The notes beneath the pieces are model-generated. The model was given only the letters and a program-made list of their open reading frames with translations. It ran no database searches and was not told the origin of the DNA. Shown here in pieces: positions 17,531 through 25,319 of a stretch of DNA of 64,000 bases. Every line of letters begins with the position of its first letter. Positions within the stretch are counted from its first letter, which is position 1. This DNA comes from Bacillus sp. B-jedd. Its GTDB lineage: Bacteria > Bacillota > Bacilli > Bacillales > Cytobacillaceae. Location: the NCBI RefSeq assembly GCF_000821085.1, contig NZ_CCXR01000001.1, positions 1,385,001 through 1,449,000 on the forward strand, in the 5' to 3' direction. The position numbers and the translations under genes are program-made.

Positions 17531-18292
17531 ATGGAAGCTTCTTTGGTATTGGAGTATGGCTGGGTATTGCTAGTACTGGCGGGACTTGAGGGGATTTTGG
17601 CAGCTGACAATGCGGTTGTTCTAGCGGTGATGGTCAAGCATCTCCCCGAAAAAGAGCAAAAGAAAGCTTTATTTTACGGGCTGGCGGGAGCGTTTGTTTT
17701 TAGGTTTAGCGCGTTATTCATGATTTCTTTCTTATCGGGTGTTTGGCAGGTTCAGGCGGCAGGAGCTTTCTATTTATTGTATATTTCATTGAATCATATC
17801 CTGGGGAATCGAGTCCGGGAGAAAAAAGAATCACGGCCACCTGTCGGGCGTGCTTCATTTTGGATAACAGTGCTAAAAATTGAACTGGCTGATTTGGCGT
17901 TCGCAGTTGACTCGATGCTTGCAGCGGTTGCACTTGCCATCACTATTACCCCAGCGGGCTGGTTTACTATTGGCGGCCTTGATGGTGGACAATTCACGGT
18001 CATGTTTTTGGGCGGAATGATTGGCATTATCATGATGCGGTTTGCGGCCACCTGGTTCATCAGGCTGCTTAAAAAGCGGCCCAGCCTTGAAACGGCAGCT
18101 TTTCTTATTGTCGGCTGGGTAGGAGTAAAACTCACCGTATTTACACTCGCTCATCCTGAAGTCGCAATCCTTCCCGCACATTTCCCCGAATCTTTCGCAT
18201 GGAAGATTACTTTCTGGACCGTGCTGATTGGAATTGCCACGGTTGGATTTATATTGTCAAAAAGGAAAGTCCTCGCCCAGTCTCGTTCGTAA
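17531..18292 (+). CDS. TerC family membrane protein, probable Mn exporter (YkoY-like)
   Basis: A 253-residue integral membrane protein with about seven helices and the TerC signatures LEGILAADNAVVLAVMVKHLP and IELADLAFAVDSMLAA, whose Asp residues lie in membrane helices as expected for cation transport. YkoY/YceF (MeeF/MeeY) relatives export Mn2+, in part to metallate secreted enzymes. The start at 17531 is used because AGGAGG lies 7 nt upstream; a longer frame from 17495 would swallow the ribosome binding site. The upstream Mn riboswitch supports the assignment. Confidence 0.9.
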   Translation: MEASLVLEYGWVLLVLAGLEGILAADNAVVLAVMVKHLPEKEQKKALFYGLAGAFVFRFSALFMISFLSGVWQVQAAGAFYLLYISLNHILGNRVREKKESRPPVGRASFWITVLKIELADLAFAVDSMLAAVALAITITPAGWFTIGGLDGGQFTVMFLGGMIGIIMMRFAATWFIRLLKKRPSLETAAFLIVGWVGVKLTVFTLAHPEVAILPAHFPESFAWKITFWTVLIGIATVGFILSKRKVLAQSRS

Positions 18293-18316
18293 AAAAAGTT
18301 CATCTCATAATTTCGG

Positions 18317-18348
18317 GGCCTTATTCCACCTGGGTTTAAGGCCTTTTT
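18317..18348 (+). terminator. terC terminator
   Basis: GGCCTTA / TAAGGCC stem with T5. Confidence 0.75.
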
Positions 18349-18456
18349 GCCATAGGTAAAAAGATATTATTTTTCGGTCACCCTCAAAAAGGGACTGCTC
18401 CCTTGCGTAAGGTCTAGTGAAAGGCGGCCGCAACAAATTTTAATAGGGGTGACATC

Positions 18457-19566
18457 ATGAAAGAAATTGAAATGAAGAAGAAGATTGGCAAAACAGCATT
18501 AGCTATGGTTCTAGCAGGAACATTCGCATTTTCTCCAGTAATGGCTTCCGCAAATACACTTTCTGGCCAGGATGATAAAGAGGCTGAAAAAATTATTACA
18601 ACAGAGGATGCTGAAAACGTCCAAGTTAACGATGATGCTGAAAAGCCTGCGCTTGTACCTGGAGACTTCTTCTATTTTGTAAAGATAGCCCTTGAAAAAA
18701 TAAGGCTAGCCATCACATTTGATCATGACATGGAAGCTGAATTGCTGGCAGGTTATGCGGCAGAAAGACTTGCAGAAGCTGAAGAGCTTTTTAATGCCGG
18801 TGAAGAAGACCGCGCAGTTGAGACGATTAAATCAGCCATTGCTTATTTAAATGATTATGATAAGAAGGCTGAAGATGAAGAATCTAAAGAAGAGCCTGCA
18901 GTTGGGGAAGAAAGCGGGCAGCCTTCAGATGAAGAAAAACCTGCGGATGAAGTTCAAAAGGATGATGAAGTGGCTGATGAACAGCAACCCGCAGATGAAG
19001 AAGCAGTTGTAAAAGATGACGAAGATGCAACTGATTCAGAACAGGTAGTACGCCAAAACATTATTGCGCTTAAAGCCGCGATGGAAAAGGTGAAAAACCC
19101 GACCGCAAAGGCCATGCTTCAAAAAAATATCGATAAAACCTATAAAAAAATGGCTGAGAAGCTTGGTGAAATAGATGGAGTGAAGCCAGAAGAGGAAGAA
19201 AAAGATGAGGTTGCAACTGAAGATGAAACTATCGTAACCGAACCTTCCGTTCCCGTTACTGAAGAAGAGCAGCAAAAAGAAGATGAAGAAGTTAAGCCGG
19301 CTGTAATCATTCCGGCAGCTCCGACAAAACAGGCTGATAAAGAAGCCAAAAAAGCTGCAATTGAAGTAAGGAAACAAGAACAGCAAAAGACAGTAGAAGA
19401 AAAGAAAGCACAAAAACAAGCAGTAAAACAAGTGCGTAAAGCTGAAAAGCAAGAAGTAAAGCAGGCAAAGCAAGCTCAGCCCGCAGCAAAAAAGGAAAAT
19501 AAATCGAACGGAAATTCCGGCCAAAACGGAAACAAGGGCGGGAAAAATCCGCACAATAAGCAATAA
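18457..19566 (+). CDS. Secreted DUF5667-type protein with acidic and basic low-complexity tail
   Basis: A 369-residue exported protein: a signal peptide (KKKIGKTALAMVLAGTFAFS, cleavage near 32) and a DUF5667-like domain at about 64-135 (PGDFFYFVKIALEKIRLA, LAEAEELFNAG). An acidic Glu/Asp-rich linker (about 135-200), a short helical block (about 205-240) and another acidic stretch follow. A strongly basic Lys/Gln-rich coiled-coil-like end runs into an Asn/Gly-rich tail. GGGGTGA lies just before the ATG at 18457. It lies directly upstream of sigI-rsgI and shares the RsgI tail composition. It may be an envelope or biofilm-matrix type protein; function unknown. Confidence 0.75.
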   Translation: MKEIEMKKKIGKTALAMVLAGTFAFSPVMASANTLSGQDDKEAEKIITTEDAENVQVNDDAEKPALVPGDFFYFVKIALEKIRLAITFDHDMEAELLAGYAAERLAEAEELFNAGEEDRAVETIKSAIAYLNDYDKKAEDEESKEEPAVGEESGQPSDEEKPADEVQKDDEVADEQQPADEEAVVKDDEDATDSEQVVRQNIIALKAAMEKVKNPTAKAMLQKNIDKTYKKMAEKLGEIDGVKPEEEEKDEVATEDETIVTEPSVPVTEEEQQKEDEEVKPAVIIPAAPTKQADKEAKKAAIEVRKQEQQKTVEEKKAQKQAVKQVRKAEKQEVKQAKQAQPAAKKENKSNGNSGQNGNKGGKNPHNKQ

Positions 19567-19572
19567 AACAAA

Positions 19573-19608
19573 GGAAAAGATAGCCTGTAATGGGGCTATC
19601 TTTTCCGT
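19573..19608 (+). terminator. Terminator of the DUF5667 gene
   Basis: The stem GGAAAAGATAGCC / GGCTATCTTTTCC is 13 bp and perfect. No long T-run follows beyond the stem's own T's. Confidence 0.75.
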
Positions 19609-19635
19609 AAAAAGAACCACTTGGCATCTCTCCTA

Positions 19636-19644
19636 TGCTATAAT
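19636..19644 (+). promoter_or_regulatory. Extended -10 promoter of sigI
   Basis: TGC-TATAAT at 19636-19644 is an extended -10 element. No good -35 is visible 16-18 bp upstream. It lies 24 nt before the sigI start codon, so the leader is very short. Confidence 0.5.
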
Positions 19645-19667
19645 TGTGGACTAGAGAGGTGAGGGTT

Positions 19668-20414
19668 ATGCTAAGCTTATTGTTCTTAGCCAAAAAAAAG
19701 AAACAGACGCTCGAAGAGTCTGTCCATTTAATACAGCAGGGTGACAAGAAGCTGAATAATGAACTGATTGAGGCATATAAACCATTCATTGCCAAAACCG
19801 TTTCAGTTGTCTGCAAACGGTATATTGTAGCTTCAGACGATGAGTTTAGCATAGGCCTTATCGCTTTTAATGAAGCAATTCAGAAGTATTCCCCAGAACG
19901 AGGGAATTCACTCCTAAGCTTTGCAGAGGTGCTGATCAAACGAAGGGTAATCGATTATATTAGAAAGCAGGCAAAGAACCCGACGGTGAGTCTGGAGCTG
20001 CAGCCTGATATAGGGGAAACAGAACCAAGGGGAACCCTTATTGAAAACGAAATATCCCTTGATGAATATCGAAAAAAAACGGATGAAGAATTGAGGCGGG
20101 AAGAAATTTTCCGGTTTCAGGCTCATTTGAAGGAGTTCGACCTGAGCTTTCAGGATTTGGTTGAACAGGCACCAAAACACGCTGACGCCAGGAAGAATGC
20201 GATCGAAACGGCCAGGCTTCTTGCAGAGAACCAAGAACTGAAGGAAAGCCTGTTTGAAAAAAAACGGCTCCCGATCAAACAGCTGGAAGAGCTTGTCGAT
20301 GTCAGCCGAAAGACGCTAGAGCGCAATCGAAAATATATTATTGCAATGACTTTGATCATGTCCGGTGATTATGTTTACATGAAGGATTATATTAAAGGGG
20401 TGCTTGAATCATGA
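19668..20414 (+). CDS. sigI: RNA polymerase sigma factor SigI
   Basis: An alternative sigma factor of the SigI group, 248 residues. It has a region 2-like stretch (LIEAYKPFIAKTVSVVCKRY, then FSIGLIAFNEAIQKYSPERG) followed by FAEVLIKRRVIDYIRKQ, and a C-terminal HTH (LPIKQLEELVDVSRKTLERN). In bacilli and clostridia SigI responds to heat or cell-surface stress and is held inactive by RsgI. The ATG at 19668 is used, with AGAGGTGAGG upstream. It overlaps rsgI by 4 nt, so the two are translationally coupled. Confidence 0.92.
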   Translation: MLSLLFLAKKKKQTLEESVHLIQQGDKKLNNELIEAYKPFIAKTVSVVCKRYIVASDDEFSIGLIAFNEAIQKYSPERGNSLLSFAEVLIKRRVIDYIRKQAKNPTVSLELQPDIGETEPRGTLIENEISLDEYRKKTDEELRREEIFRFQAHLKEFDLSFQDLVEQAPKHADARKNAIETARLLAENQELKESLFEKKRLPIKQLEELVDVSRKTLERNRKYIIAMTLIMSGDYVYMKDYIKGVLES

Positions 20415-21574
20415 GGACAGGTATCGTTTTGGATATGGATGAAACATCTCTAACCCTATTGACCCCTGATGGAGAATTTGTTCGGGCGGACAGAAAAAAG
20501 AGAATCTATTCGATAGGCGAAGAAATTTCATTCGATCCAGTTGGAGGGATGGAGCGGCGAAAAAAGTTCGCTTTTGGAAAGCTTACAGGCATGAAGCGCG
20601 CCTGGATGGCAGCCGCGGCCGTATTCCTTCTAATGGCTTCCGCTCTTATTCCGTTGCAAAGCACGGATAAAGTATATGCTTATATGTCCATTGACGTAAA
20701 TCCAAGTATTGAATTGGCGCTTAATGACGGGATGCAGGTAGTCAAAATGAATGCCTACAATCCTGAAGGGAATAAAATTGTCTCCAGCCTGAAACATTGG
20801 GAAAAAGAACCCGTATCAAATGTGGCGGAACAAATTCTCTCTGAAATCAATCGCCAGGGCTATTTTGCAAAAACAAATGATGTCATTATTTCTGCTGTCA
20901 ATGCGAATAAAGTAAAACCTGAAGCTGAGGAAAAGCTTAAGGAAACGATGAAGGCAATTACAGAAAAAGCGGCGCAGGGCCAGCATAGAGTAAAGGTTTA
21001 CAATGGCTCGCAAAAGGATTTAAAGGAAGCCAGAAAACTCGGCTTGACGACAGGCAAATATAAAGCTGAGGGTCACACTGGAAAGCAGGCAGCTGAAAAC
21101 GGCGGAAAAAATGTTGGCGCCGGTAAAGGGACTGAACAAACCCCAGCGGCAGCGACAGGGAATAAGCCTGGCCAAGAAGTAAACGAAAATAAGAAAAAAC
21201 TTCCGCCAGGACTGGAAAAGAAGGATGAAATCCCTGGGAAGCATGAAGAAAAGGCAGAAGACCTAGAGAAGAAAAACAACAATAAGCCTAATGGTAATCA
21301 GGGGAATGGGCAGAACAAAAACAAAGGCAAAGAGTTAAATAATCATTCTAAAAACAATAACCATATCAATAACAACAAAAATGATAACAAAGCCAATAAT
21401 GAAAATGGCAAAAAAAAAGGCCATATGAACGAAGTAGGTAATTCTGACAAGAATATGAATGGCAAGGAAAATAAAAACAACAAGTCTGATAATGGAAAAG
21501 ATAGAAAAGGCCAAAATCAGGGAAACCAAAACAAGCAAAACAAGGGAAAACAAAATGGGAAGTCCGGCAAATAA
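20411..21574 (+). CDS. rsgI: Anti-sigma-I factor RsgI
   Basis: A transmembrane anti-sigma factor, 387 residues. A cytoplasmic N-terminal domain (1-60; GIVLDMDETSLTLLTPDGEF) is expected to bind SigI. One membrane helix (about 64-81) is followed by the conserved extracytoplasmic RsgI domain beginning YAYMSIDVNPSIELALND. The long tail (about 205-387) is low-complexity and rich in Asn, Lys and Gly, with no carbohydrate-binding module of the clostridial kind. The tail may attach to wall or matrix polymers (inference). ATGA overlap with sigI. Its terminator overlaps the stop codon. Confidence 0.92.
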   Translation: MRTGIVLDMDETSLTLLTPDGEFVRADRKKRIYSIGEEISFDPVGGMERRKKFAFGKLTGMKRAWMAAAAVFLLMASALIPLQSTDKVYAYMSIDVNPSIELALNDGMQVVKMNAYNPEGNKIVSSLKHWEKEPVSNVAEQILSEINRQGYFAKTNDVIISAVNANKVKPEAEEKLKETMKAITEKAAQGQHRVKVYNGSQKDLKEARKLGLTTGKYKAEGHTGKQAAENGGKNVGAGKGTEQTPAAATGNKPGQEVNENKKKLPPGLEKKDEIPGKHEEKAEDLEKKNNNKPNGNQGNGQNKNKGKELNNHSKNNNHINNNKNDNKANNENGKKKGHMNEVGNSDKNMNGKENKNNKSDNGKDRKGQNQGNQNKQNKGKQNGKSGK

Positions 21575-21587
21575 GCCGGGCTTTTTT
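21561..21587 (+). terminator. sigI-rsgI terminator
   Basis: CCGGC / GCCGG stem overlapping the rsgI stop, followed by T6. Confidence 0.75.
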
Positions 21588-22022
21588 ATTTTGCCCGAAA
21601 AAGGACGTTTTCTGGCTCGAGGTCATGAAAAACCAATGCAGCCTGTAAAAATACATACTTTAGCGATGAAATTTAAACAATAATATGGTACGGGGTAGGG
21701 TAATAATTGTTTTTTAAAGTAAGAAGTTAATATTAATAATAAATATCCTGAAATATATTTCAGGATATCGCAAACTTTTTGGATATATCGCAAACTTTTT
21801 GGATATATCGCAAACTTTTTGGATATATCGCTAAATTTTTTAATATATCCGAATCTGTCACAATTCCGCCACAAATTCAGCGCCGAAAAGACCGAGGGGG
21901 TATACGAAGTTCACATTGGGAGTCACTGCCGAACGGTTGAATCCACTTCAATTCCGGTGTGACAAATCTTTCTGCATGGCAGGTAGAGAGAATGTGAGGG
22001 TTATTAATGATTATGAGAACAT
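21588..22022. other. Intergenic region without a gene (about 435 nt)
   Basis: It lies between the rsgI and SASP terminators. It holds an AT-rich hairpin and a 20-bp tandem array (21743-21850, listed separately). No reading frame has a ribosome binding site. The rest shows nothing I can name. Confidence 0.5.
21743..21850. repeat. Perfect hairpin followed by a 20-bp tandem repeat array
   Basis: Positions 21743-21768 form a perfect 11-bp inverted repeat (ATATCCTGAAA, TATA loop, TTTCAGGATAT). From 21763 about four head-to-tail units of GATATATCGCAAACTTTTTG follow. The first is 18 bp and the last degenerate. Each unit begins with the palindrome GATATATC. There are no spacers, so this is not CRISPR. 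It could be an iteron-like protein-binding array or a slippage product. Confidence 0.85.
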
Positions 22023-22060
22023 AAAAAGAGGCCGCCCCCTGTTTTGTCAGGCGGACGGCA
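22023..22060 (-). terminator. SASP gene terminator
   Basis: In minus orientation, GCCGtCCGCCTG / CAGGggGCGGC hairpin then CTCTTTTT. Confidence 0.8.
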
Positions 22061-22079
22061 CTGTATCCATCATATTTTT

Positions 22080-22280
22080 TTATTGGCCATTTCTGCCAGT
22101 CATTTGAGCCTGTGCTTGTTGGACAAGGCGTTTTGTAATTTCCCCGCCTACCGAGCCATTCGCACGTGAAACTGTATCAGATCCCAGCTGAACGCCGAAT
22201 TCCTGAGCAATTTCATATTTAACCTGGTCAAGGAATTGTTCAACTCCGGGAACAAGCAAATTATTGCTGTTTCTAGCCAT
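22080..22280 (-). CDS. Small acid-soluble spore protein, alpha/beta type
   Basis: A DNA-binding spore core protein of 66 residues that coats and protects spore DNA. The two conserved segments are present: [17 protein letters not shown], including the E-F-G-V site cut by the germination protease GPR, and [20 protein letters not shown]. The length is typical. AAAGGAG lies before the ATG at 22280. It is monocistronic with its own terminator, and expression by sigma-G in the forespore is expected from the family. I could not find a clear sigma-G promoter by eye. Confidence 0.95.
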   Translation of the reverse strand: MARNSNNLLVPGVEQFLDQVKYEIAQEFGVQLGSDTVSRANGSVGGEITKRLVQQAQAQMTGRNGQ

Positions 22281-22398
22281 GGTTTTTCACTCCTTTACTA
22301 GCATCAGAGACTTATTCTCTGTAGCAATAGTATTTGATGGAATGAAATTATTATTTGTGGAAAATCTTTTAGGGAAAGAAGGATTTTGTCAAAAAAGA

Positions 22399-22446
22399 AG
22401 GCTCTGTTATCCTAGATTGTTGATTTCCACTTCGGGGACATGCTTG
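22399..22446. repeat. Fragment of the dispersed repeat forming the glcF 3' end
   Basis: Compared with the end of the copy at 47846-48006, about 46 aligned bases differ at only four positions by eye. The match runs from the glcF codons for KHVPEVEI through the stop and 10 nt past it. It lies on the same strand as the other copy's corresponding end. Confidence 0.8.
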
Positions 22447-23777
22447 GTCCTTTCTGTTTTCACTGCTTCAAGTAGCAGGTCAGCGATATGGACACCGCGC
22501 ATTTTATCCGCTAGGCCTTCGCGTTCAATTCCCAGCTTCATTTGCAAAAGGCAGCCTGGGTTTGCAGTCACAATTGTCGTAGCCTCTGTTTCTTTTGTCT
22601 TTGCCATTTTGTAATCAAGCATTTTCATCGACATTTCCGATTCAATAATATTGTATATGCCAGCGGATCCGCAACAACGGTCCGCTTCCGGCATTTCCCG
22701 ATATACCGATCCTTTTATCGCCTTCAGTAATATCCTTGGCGCGGAAGCTGTTTTCATGACATTCCGCAAATGGCAGGAATCCTGGTACGTAATGACCTGA
22801 TTTGGCAGTTCAAGACCGACCTTCTCATGGAAGCCGACATCAACAAGTATTTCCGAAATATCCTTCAGTTTCCTTGAAAAGGCTAAAGCGCGTTCATGCC
22901 ACTCAGGTTCATTTTCGAGTAAATGGCCGTAATCAATTAGAAAGCCCCCACAGCCGCCTGCATTCGTAATAATAAAATCCGCACCGGCTTCTTCGAAGGC
23001 TTGGATATTTTTTTTCGCCATTTCTCGCGCATGGTCTTTTTCTCCATAGTGTCCATGGAGGGCACCACAGCATGCCTGGTCTTTAGGCATAACAATCTCG
23101 CAGCCGGCGAGTTGGAGAAGCTTGATTGTGGCGTTGTTCGTTTCCAGGAACATGGTATCCATCAGACAGCCACTGAAAAAGGCGACGCGCATGGTTTTCG
23201 GGCCAATGGCAGGGGTTAGTTCCGGGCGGTTTTTCAATTCCTTCATAGATGGTACCTTAGGCAGCACTTTTTCCATTGTAGCGAGGCCTTCGGGCAGAAG
23301 GCTCATAAATCCAATTTTCCGAGCAATTGTTTGCAAACCAGACCGCTGGTAAAAACCAATGAGGCCTGCTACTGAACGCATTCTATTCTGATAAGGAAAC
23401 AAACCGCCGAAAACTGCTTTCCTGACAGTACGGACAGGGAGGGAGTATTTCTTGTTTTGCGCAATGATGTCACGGGCTTCCTCAAGCAGCGAACCGTACT
23501 TTACTCCGGGAGGACAGACAGTTTCACAGGCGCGGCAACCGAGACAGAGGTCCAGTGACCGTTCGAAATCCTCATCCGGACTGATTAATCCATCTGCCAC
23601 AGCCTTCATCAAGGCAATTCGCCCTCTAGGGGAATGGGTCTCCTGAAAGCCTGATTCAATATAGGTAGGGCAGGCTGGAAGGCAAAAACCGCATCTCATA
23701 CAGTTCAGTAATTCATCTTCATTCATTTTTTCCTTAAATTGTTCCTGAATGACAGTCTTTTCCTTCAAAGTCGTCAT
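22407..23777 (-). CDS. glcF: Glycolate oxidase iron-sulfur subunit
   Basis: Electron-transfer subunit of glycolate oxidase (YsfD type), 456 residues. Two 4Fe-4S clusters are near the N-terminus (CMRCGFCLPACP and CLGCRACETVCP), followed by two CCG domains (CCGALHGHYG, DSCHLRN, RCCGSAG). It accepts electrons from GlcD during glycolate-to-glyoxylate oxidation. It overlaps glcD by 4 nt. The last residues (about KHVPEVEINNLG) and the stop lie in DNA nearly identical to the end of a dispersed repeat found elsewhere in this window, so the native C-terminus appears to have been replaced or extended. Confidence 0.93.
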   Translation of the reverse strand: MTTLKEKTVIQEQFKEKMNEDELLNCMRCGFCLPACPTYIESGFQETHSPRGRIALMKAVADGLISPDEDFERSLDLCLGCRACETVCPPGVKYGSLLEEARDIIAQNKKYSLPVRTVRKAVFGGLFPYQNRMRSVAGLIGFYQRSGLQTIARKIGFMSLLPEGLATMEKVLPKVPSMKELKNRPELTPAIGPKTMRVAFFSGCLMDTMFLETNNATIKLLQLAGCEIVMPKDQACCGALHGHYGEKDHAREMAKKNIQAFEEAGADFIITNAGGCGGFLIDYGHLLENEPEWHERALAFSRKLKDISEILVDVGFHEKVGLELPNQVITYQDSCHLRNVMKTASAPRILLKAIKGSVYREMPEADRCCGSAGIYNIIESEMSMKMLDYKMAKTKETEATTIVTANPGCLLQMKLGIEREGLADKMRGVHIADLLLEAVKTERTKHVPEVEINNLG

Positions 23778-25210
23778 TTTGAAACCACCACACGCTTCCT
23801 ATTGTCTTTCGCAAAAATCTTACCCGGATTCATAATATTATTGGGATCAAGTGACGCTTTGACAGCTCTCATTGCGGCAACTCCCTCTTTCCCGAGCTTC
23901 AACTCCAGATAAGGGGCCTTCATGATGCCAACCCCGTGTTCGCCAGTAATCGTGCCTCCAAGTTCAATGGCCCTTTCAAAAATCTCTTCGAACGCTTTTT
24001 CAACCCGTTCCATTTCTTCTTTATTTCGGATGTCGGTTGGGCAGGTCGGGTGGAGATTCCCATCACCCGCATGGCCGAACGTACAAATTTTCACTTTGTA
24101 CTTTTCGGCTATCTCATTGATTGATTTTACCATCCTGGCAATTTCAGAGCGCGGCACGGTCGCGTCTTCAAGTATAGTTGTCGGCGCTAGTCTCGCCAGC
24201 GCGGATAACGCGGTCCTTCTAGCCGTCCTCAGTGCCTCGGCTTCCTGTTCCGTTTTCGCAACCTGGACTGAGAAGGCATGTTCCTGTATACAAATTTCGC
24301 TGATTTTCTGCATATCCCTTTCAACCACTTCCGGTGGACCGTCCTGTTCAATTAAAAGGACGGCTTTTGCGTCCGTCGGGAGGCCGATTTTGACATAATC
24401 TTCAACGACCCTGACAGTTTCCTGATCGAGGAATTCCAGTGTAGTTGGAATGATTTTATTGGCAATGATTTTCGAAACGGACCGGGCCGCAGACTCGAGA
24501 TCCTCGTATAGCGCAAGCGCGGTTTTTTTCGTTTCCGGAAGGGGAAGAAGCTTCAGGATCGCCTCAGTGATGATACATAAAGTACCTTCGGAACCAACAA
24601 ACAAGCGTGTGAAATCGTAACCGGCCACATCCTTCGCAAGCTTGCCTCCGGTACGGATAATATCGCCATTTGGCAATACTGCTTCCAGCCCAATGACATA
24701 ATCCCTCGTTACGCCGTATTTCAGGCCTCTCAATCCGCCTGCATTTTCATTAATATTTCCGCCGATAGTAGAAATTTTCATCGAACCGGGATCAGGGGGG
24801 TAAAATAAGCCTTTCGGTTCCACGGCGGCAATAATTTCGCTTGTGATGACTCCCGGCTGGACTGTGATGGTCAAGTTCGATTCATCCAGTTCAAGAATTT
24901 TATTCATATGTTTGAATAAAAGGACAATACCACCCTCAACCGGGCATGTCCCGCCGCAGAGGTTCGTGCCTGAACCTCTTGGCACGATAGGAATTTTATG
25001 TTCATCGCAAATTTTAATGACTTCGGATACTTCTTGAGTATTCCTGGGGCTGATGACCGCATCGGGCATAGCCTGGAAATTCGGGGTTGAATCATAAGAA
25101 TAGACAAGCCTGCTTGTCTGTGAATCTTCATAGTTCACGGGTGAAACAACAGCAATGAACTTTTTCTTTATGTCTTCCCCAATTTTAGTTTTTGAAGATT
25201 GAACGAGCAT
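23774..25210 (-). CDS. glcD: Glycolate oxidase FAD subunit GlcD
   Basis: The flavoprotein subunit oxidising glycolate (or D-lactate-like 2-hydroxyacids), 478 residues, VAO/PCMH type. The FAD-binding motif PRGSGTNLCGGTCPVEGG is near 75-95, and PPDPGSM, GGNINENAGGLRGLKYG and the C-terminal GEHGVGIMKAPYLE are all characteristic. ATG 25210 is chosen with GGGAGG 7 nt upstream; ATGs at 25216 and 25246 are worse spaced. ysfC/ysfD of B. subtilis are the counterparts. A terminator sits between it and the upstream regulator, so glcDF probably has its own promoter. Confidence 0.93.
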   Translation of the reverse strand: MLVQSSKTKIGEDIKKKFIAVVSPVNYEDSQTSRLVYSYDSTPNFQAMPDAVISPRNTQEVSEVIKICDEHKIPIVPRGSGTNLCGGTCPVEGGIVLLFKHMNKILELDESNLTITVQPGVITSEIIAAVEPKGLFYPPDPGSMKISTIGGNINENAGGLRGLKYGVTRDYVIGLEAVLPNGDIIRTGGKLAKDVAGYDFTRLFVGSEGTLCIITEAILKLLPLPETKKTALALYEDLESAARSVSKIIANKIIPTTLEFLDQETVRVVEDYVKIGLPTDAKAVLLIEQDGPPEVVERDMQKISEICIQEHAFSVQVAKTEQEAEALRTARRTALSALARLAPTTILEDATVPRSEIARMVKSINEIAEKYKVKICTFGHAGDGNLHPTCPTDIRNKEEMERVEKAFEEIFERAIELGGTITGEHGVGIMKAPYLELKLGKEGVAAMRAVKASLDPNNIMNPGKIFAKDNRKRVVVSK

Positions 25211-25271
25211 TTTCATTCCTCCCATTCTTTTAACCGTACGCTTCAAGAAAAAATAGATATAAGACCATTAT

Positions 25272-25295
25272 AAAAAAACAGGCATCAGCCTGCTA
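25272..25295 (-). terminator. Terminator after the CdaR-type regulator gene
   Basis: In minus orientation, CAGGC-TGAT-GCCTG followed by T7. Confidence 0.75.
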
Positions 25296-25319
25296 TGTAG
25301 ATTCATCTAAAAATAAAAT

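Noticed and set aside
19036..19620. Long reverse frame (194 aa, Phe/Leu/Cys-rich) opposite the DUF5667 gene
   Set aside because: It is an antisense artefact of the Glu/Lys-rich codon bias of the real gene and has no ribosome binding site.
21335..21656. Reverse frames opposite the rsgI tail
   Set aside because: Produced by the Asn/Lys-rich repeats of RsgI read backwards; no signals of translation.
21743..21850. Possible CRISPR array
   Set aside because: Units of 20 bp are joined directly without spacers, and there are no cas genes.
25220..25290. TATAAT in the T-run of the regulator's terminator as a glcD promoter
   Set aside because: No acceptable -35 is found at 16-18 bp, so it was not listed as a promoter.
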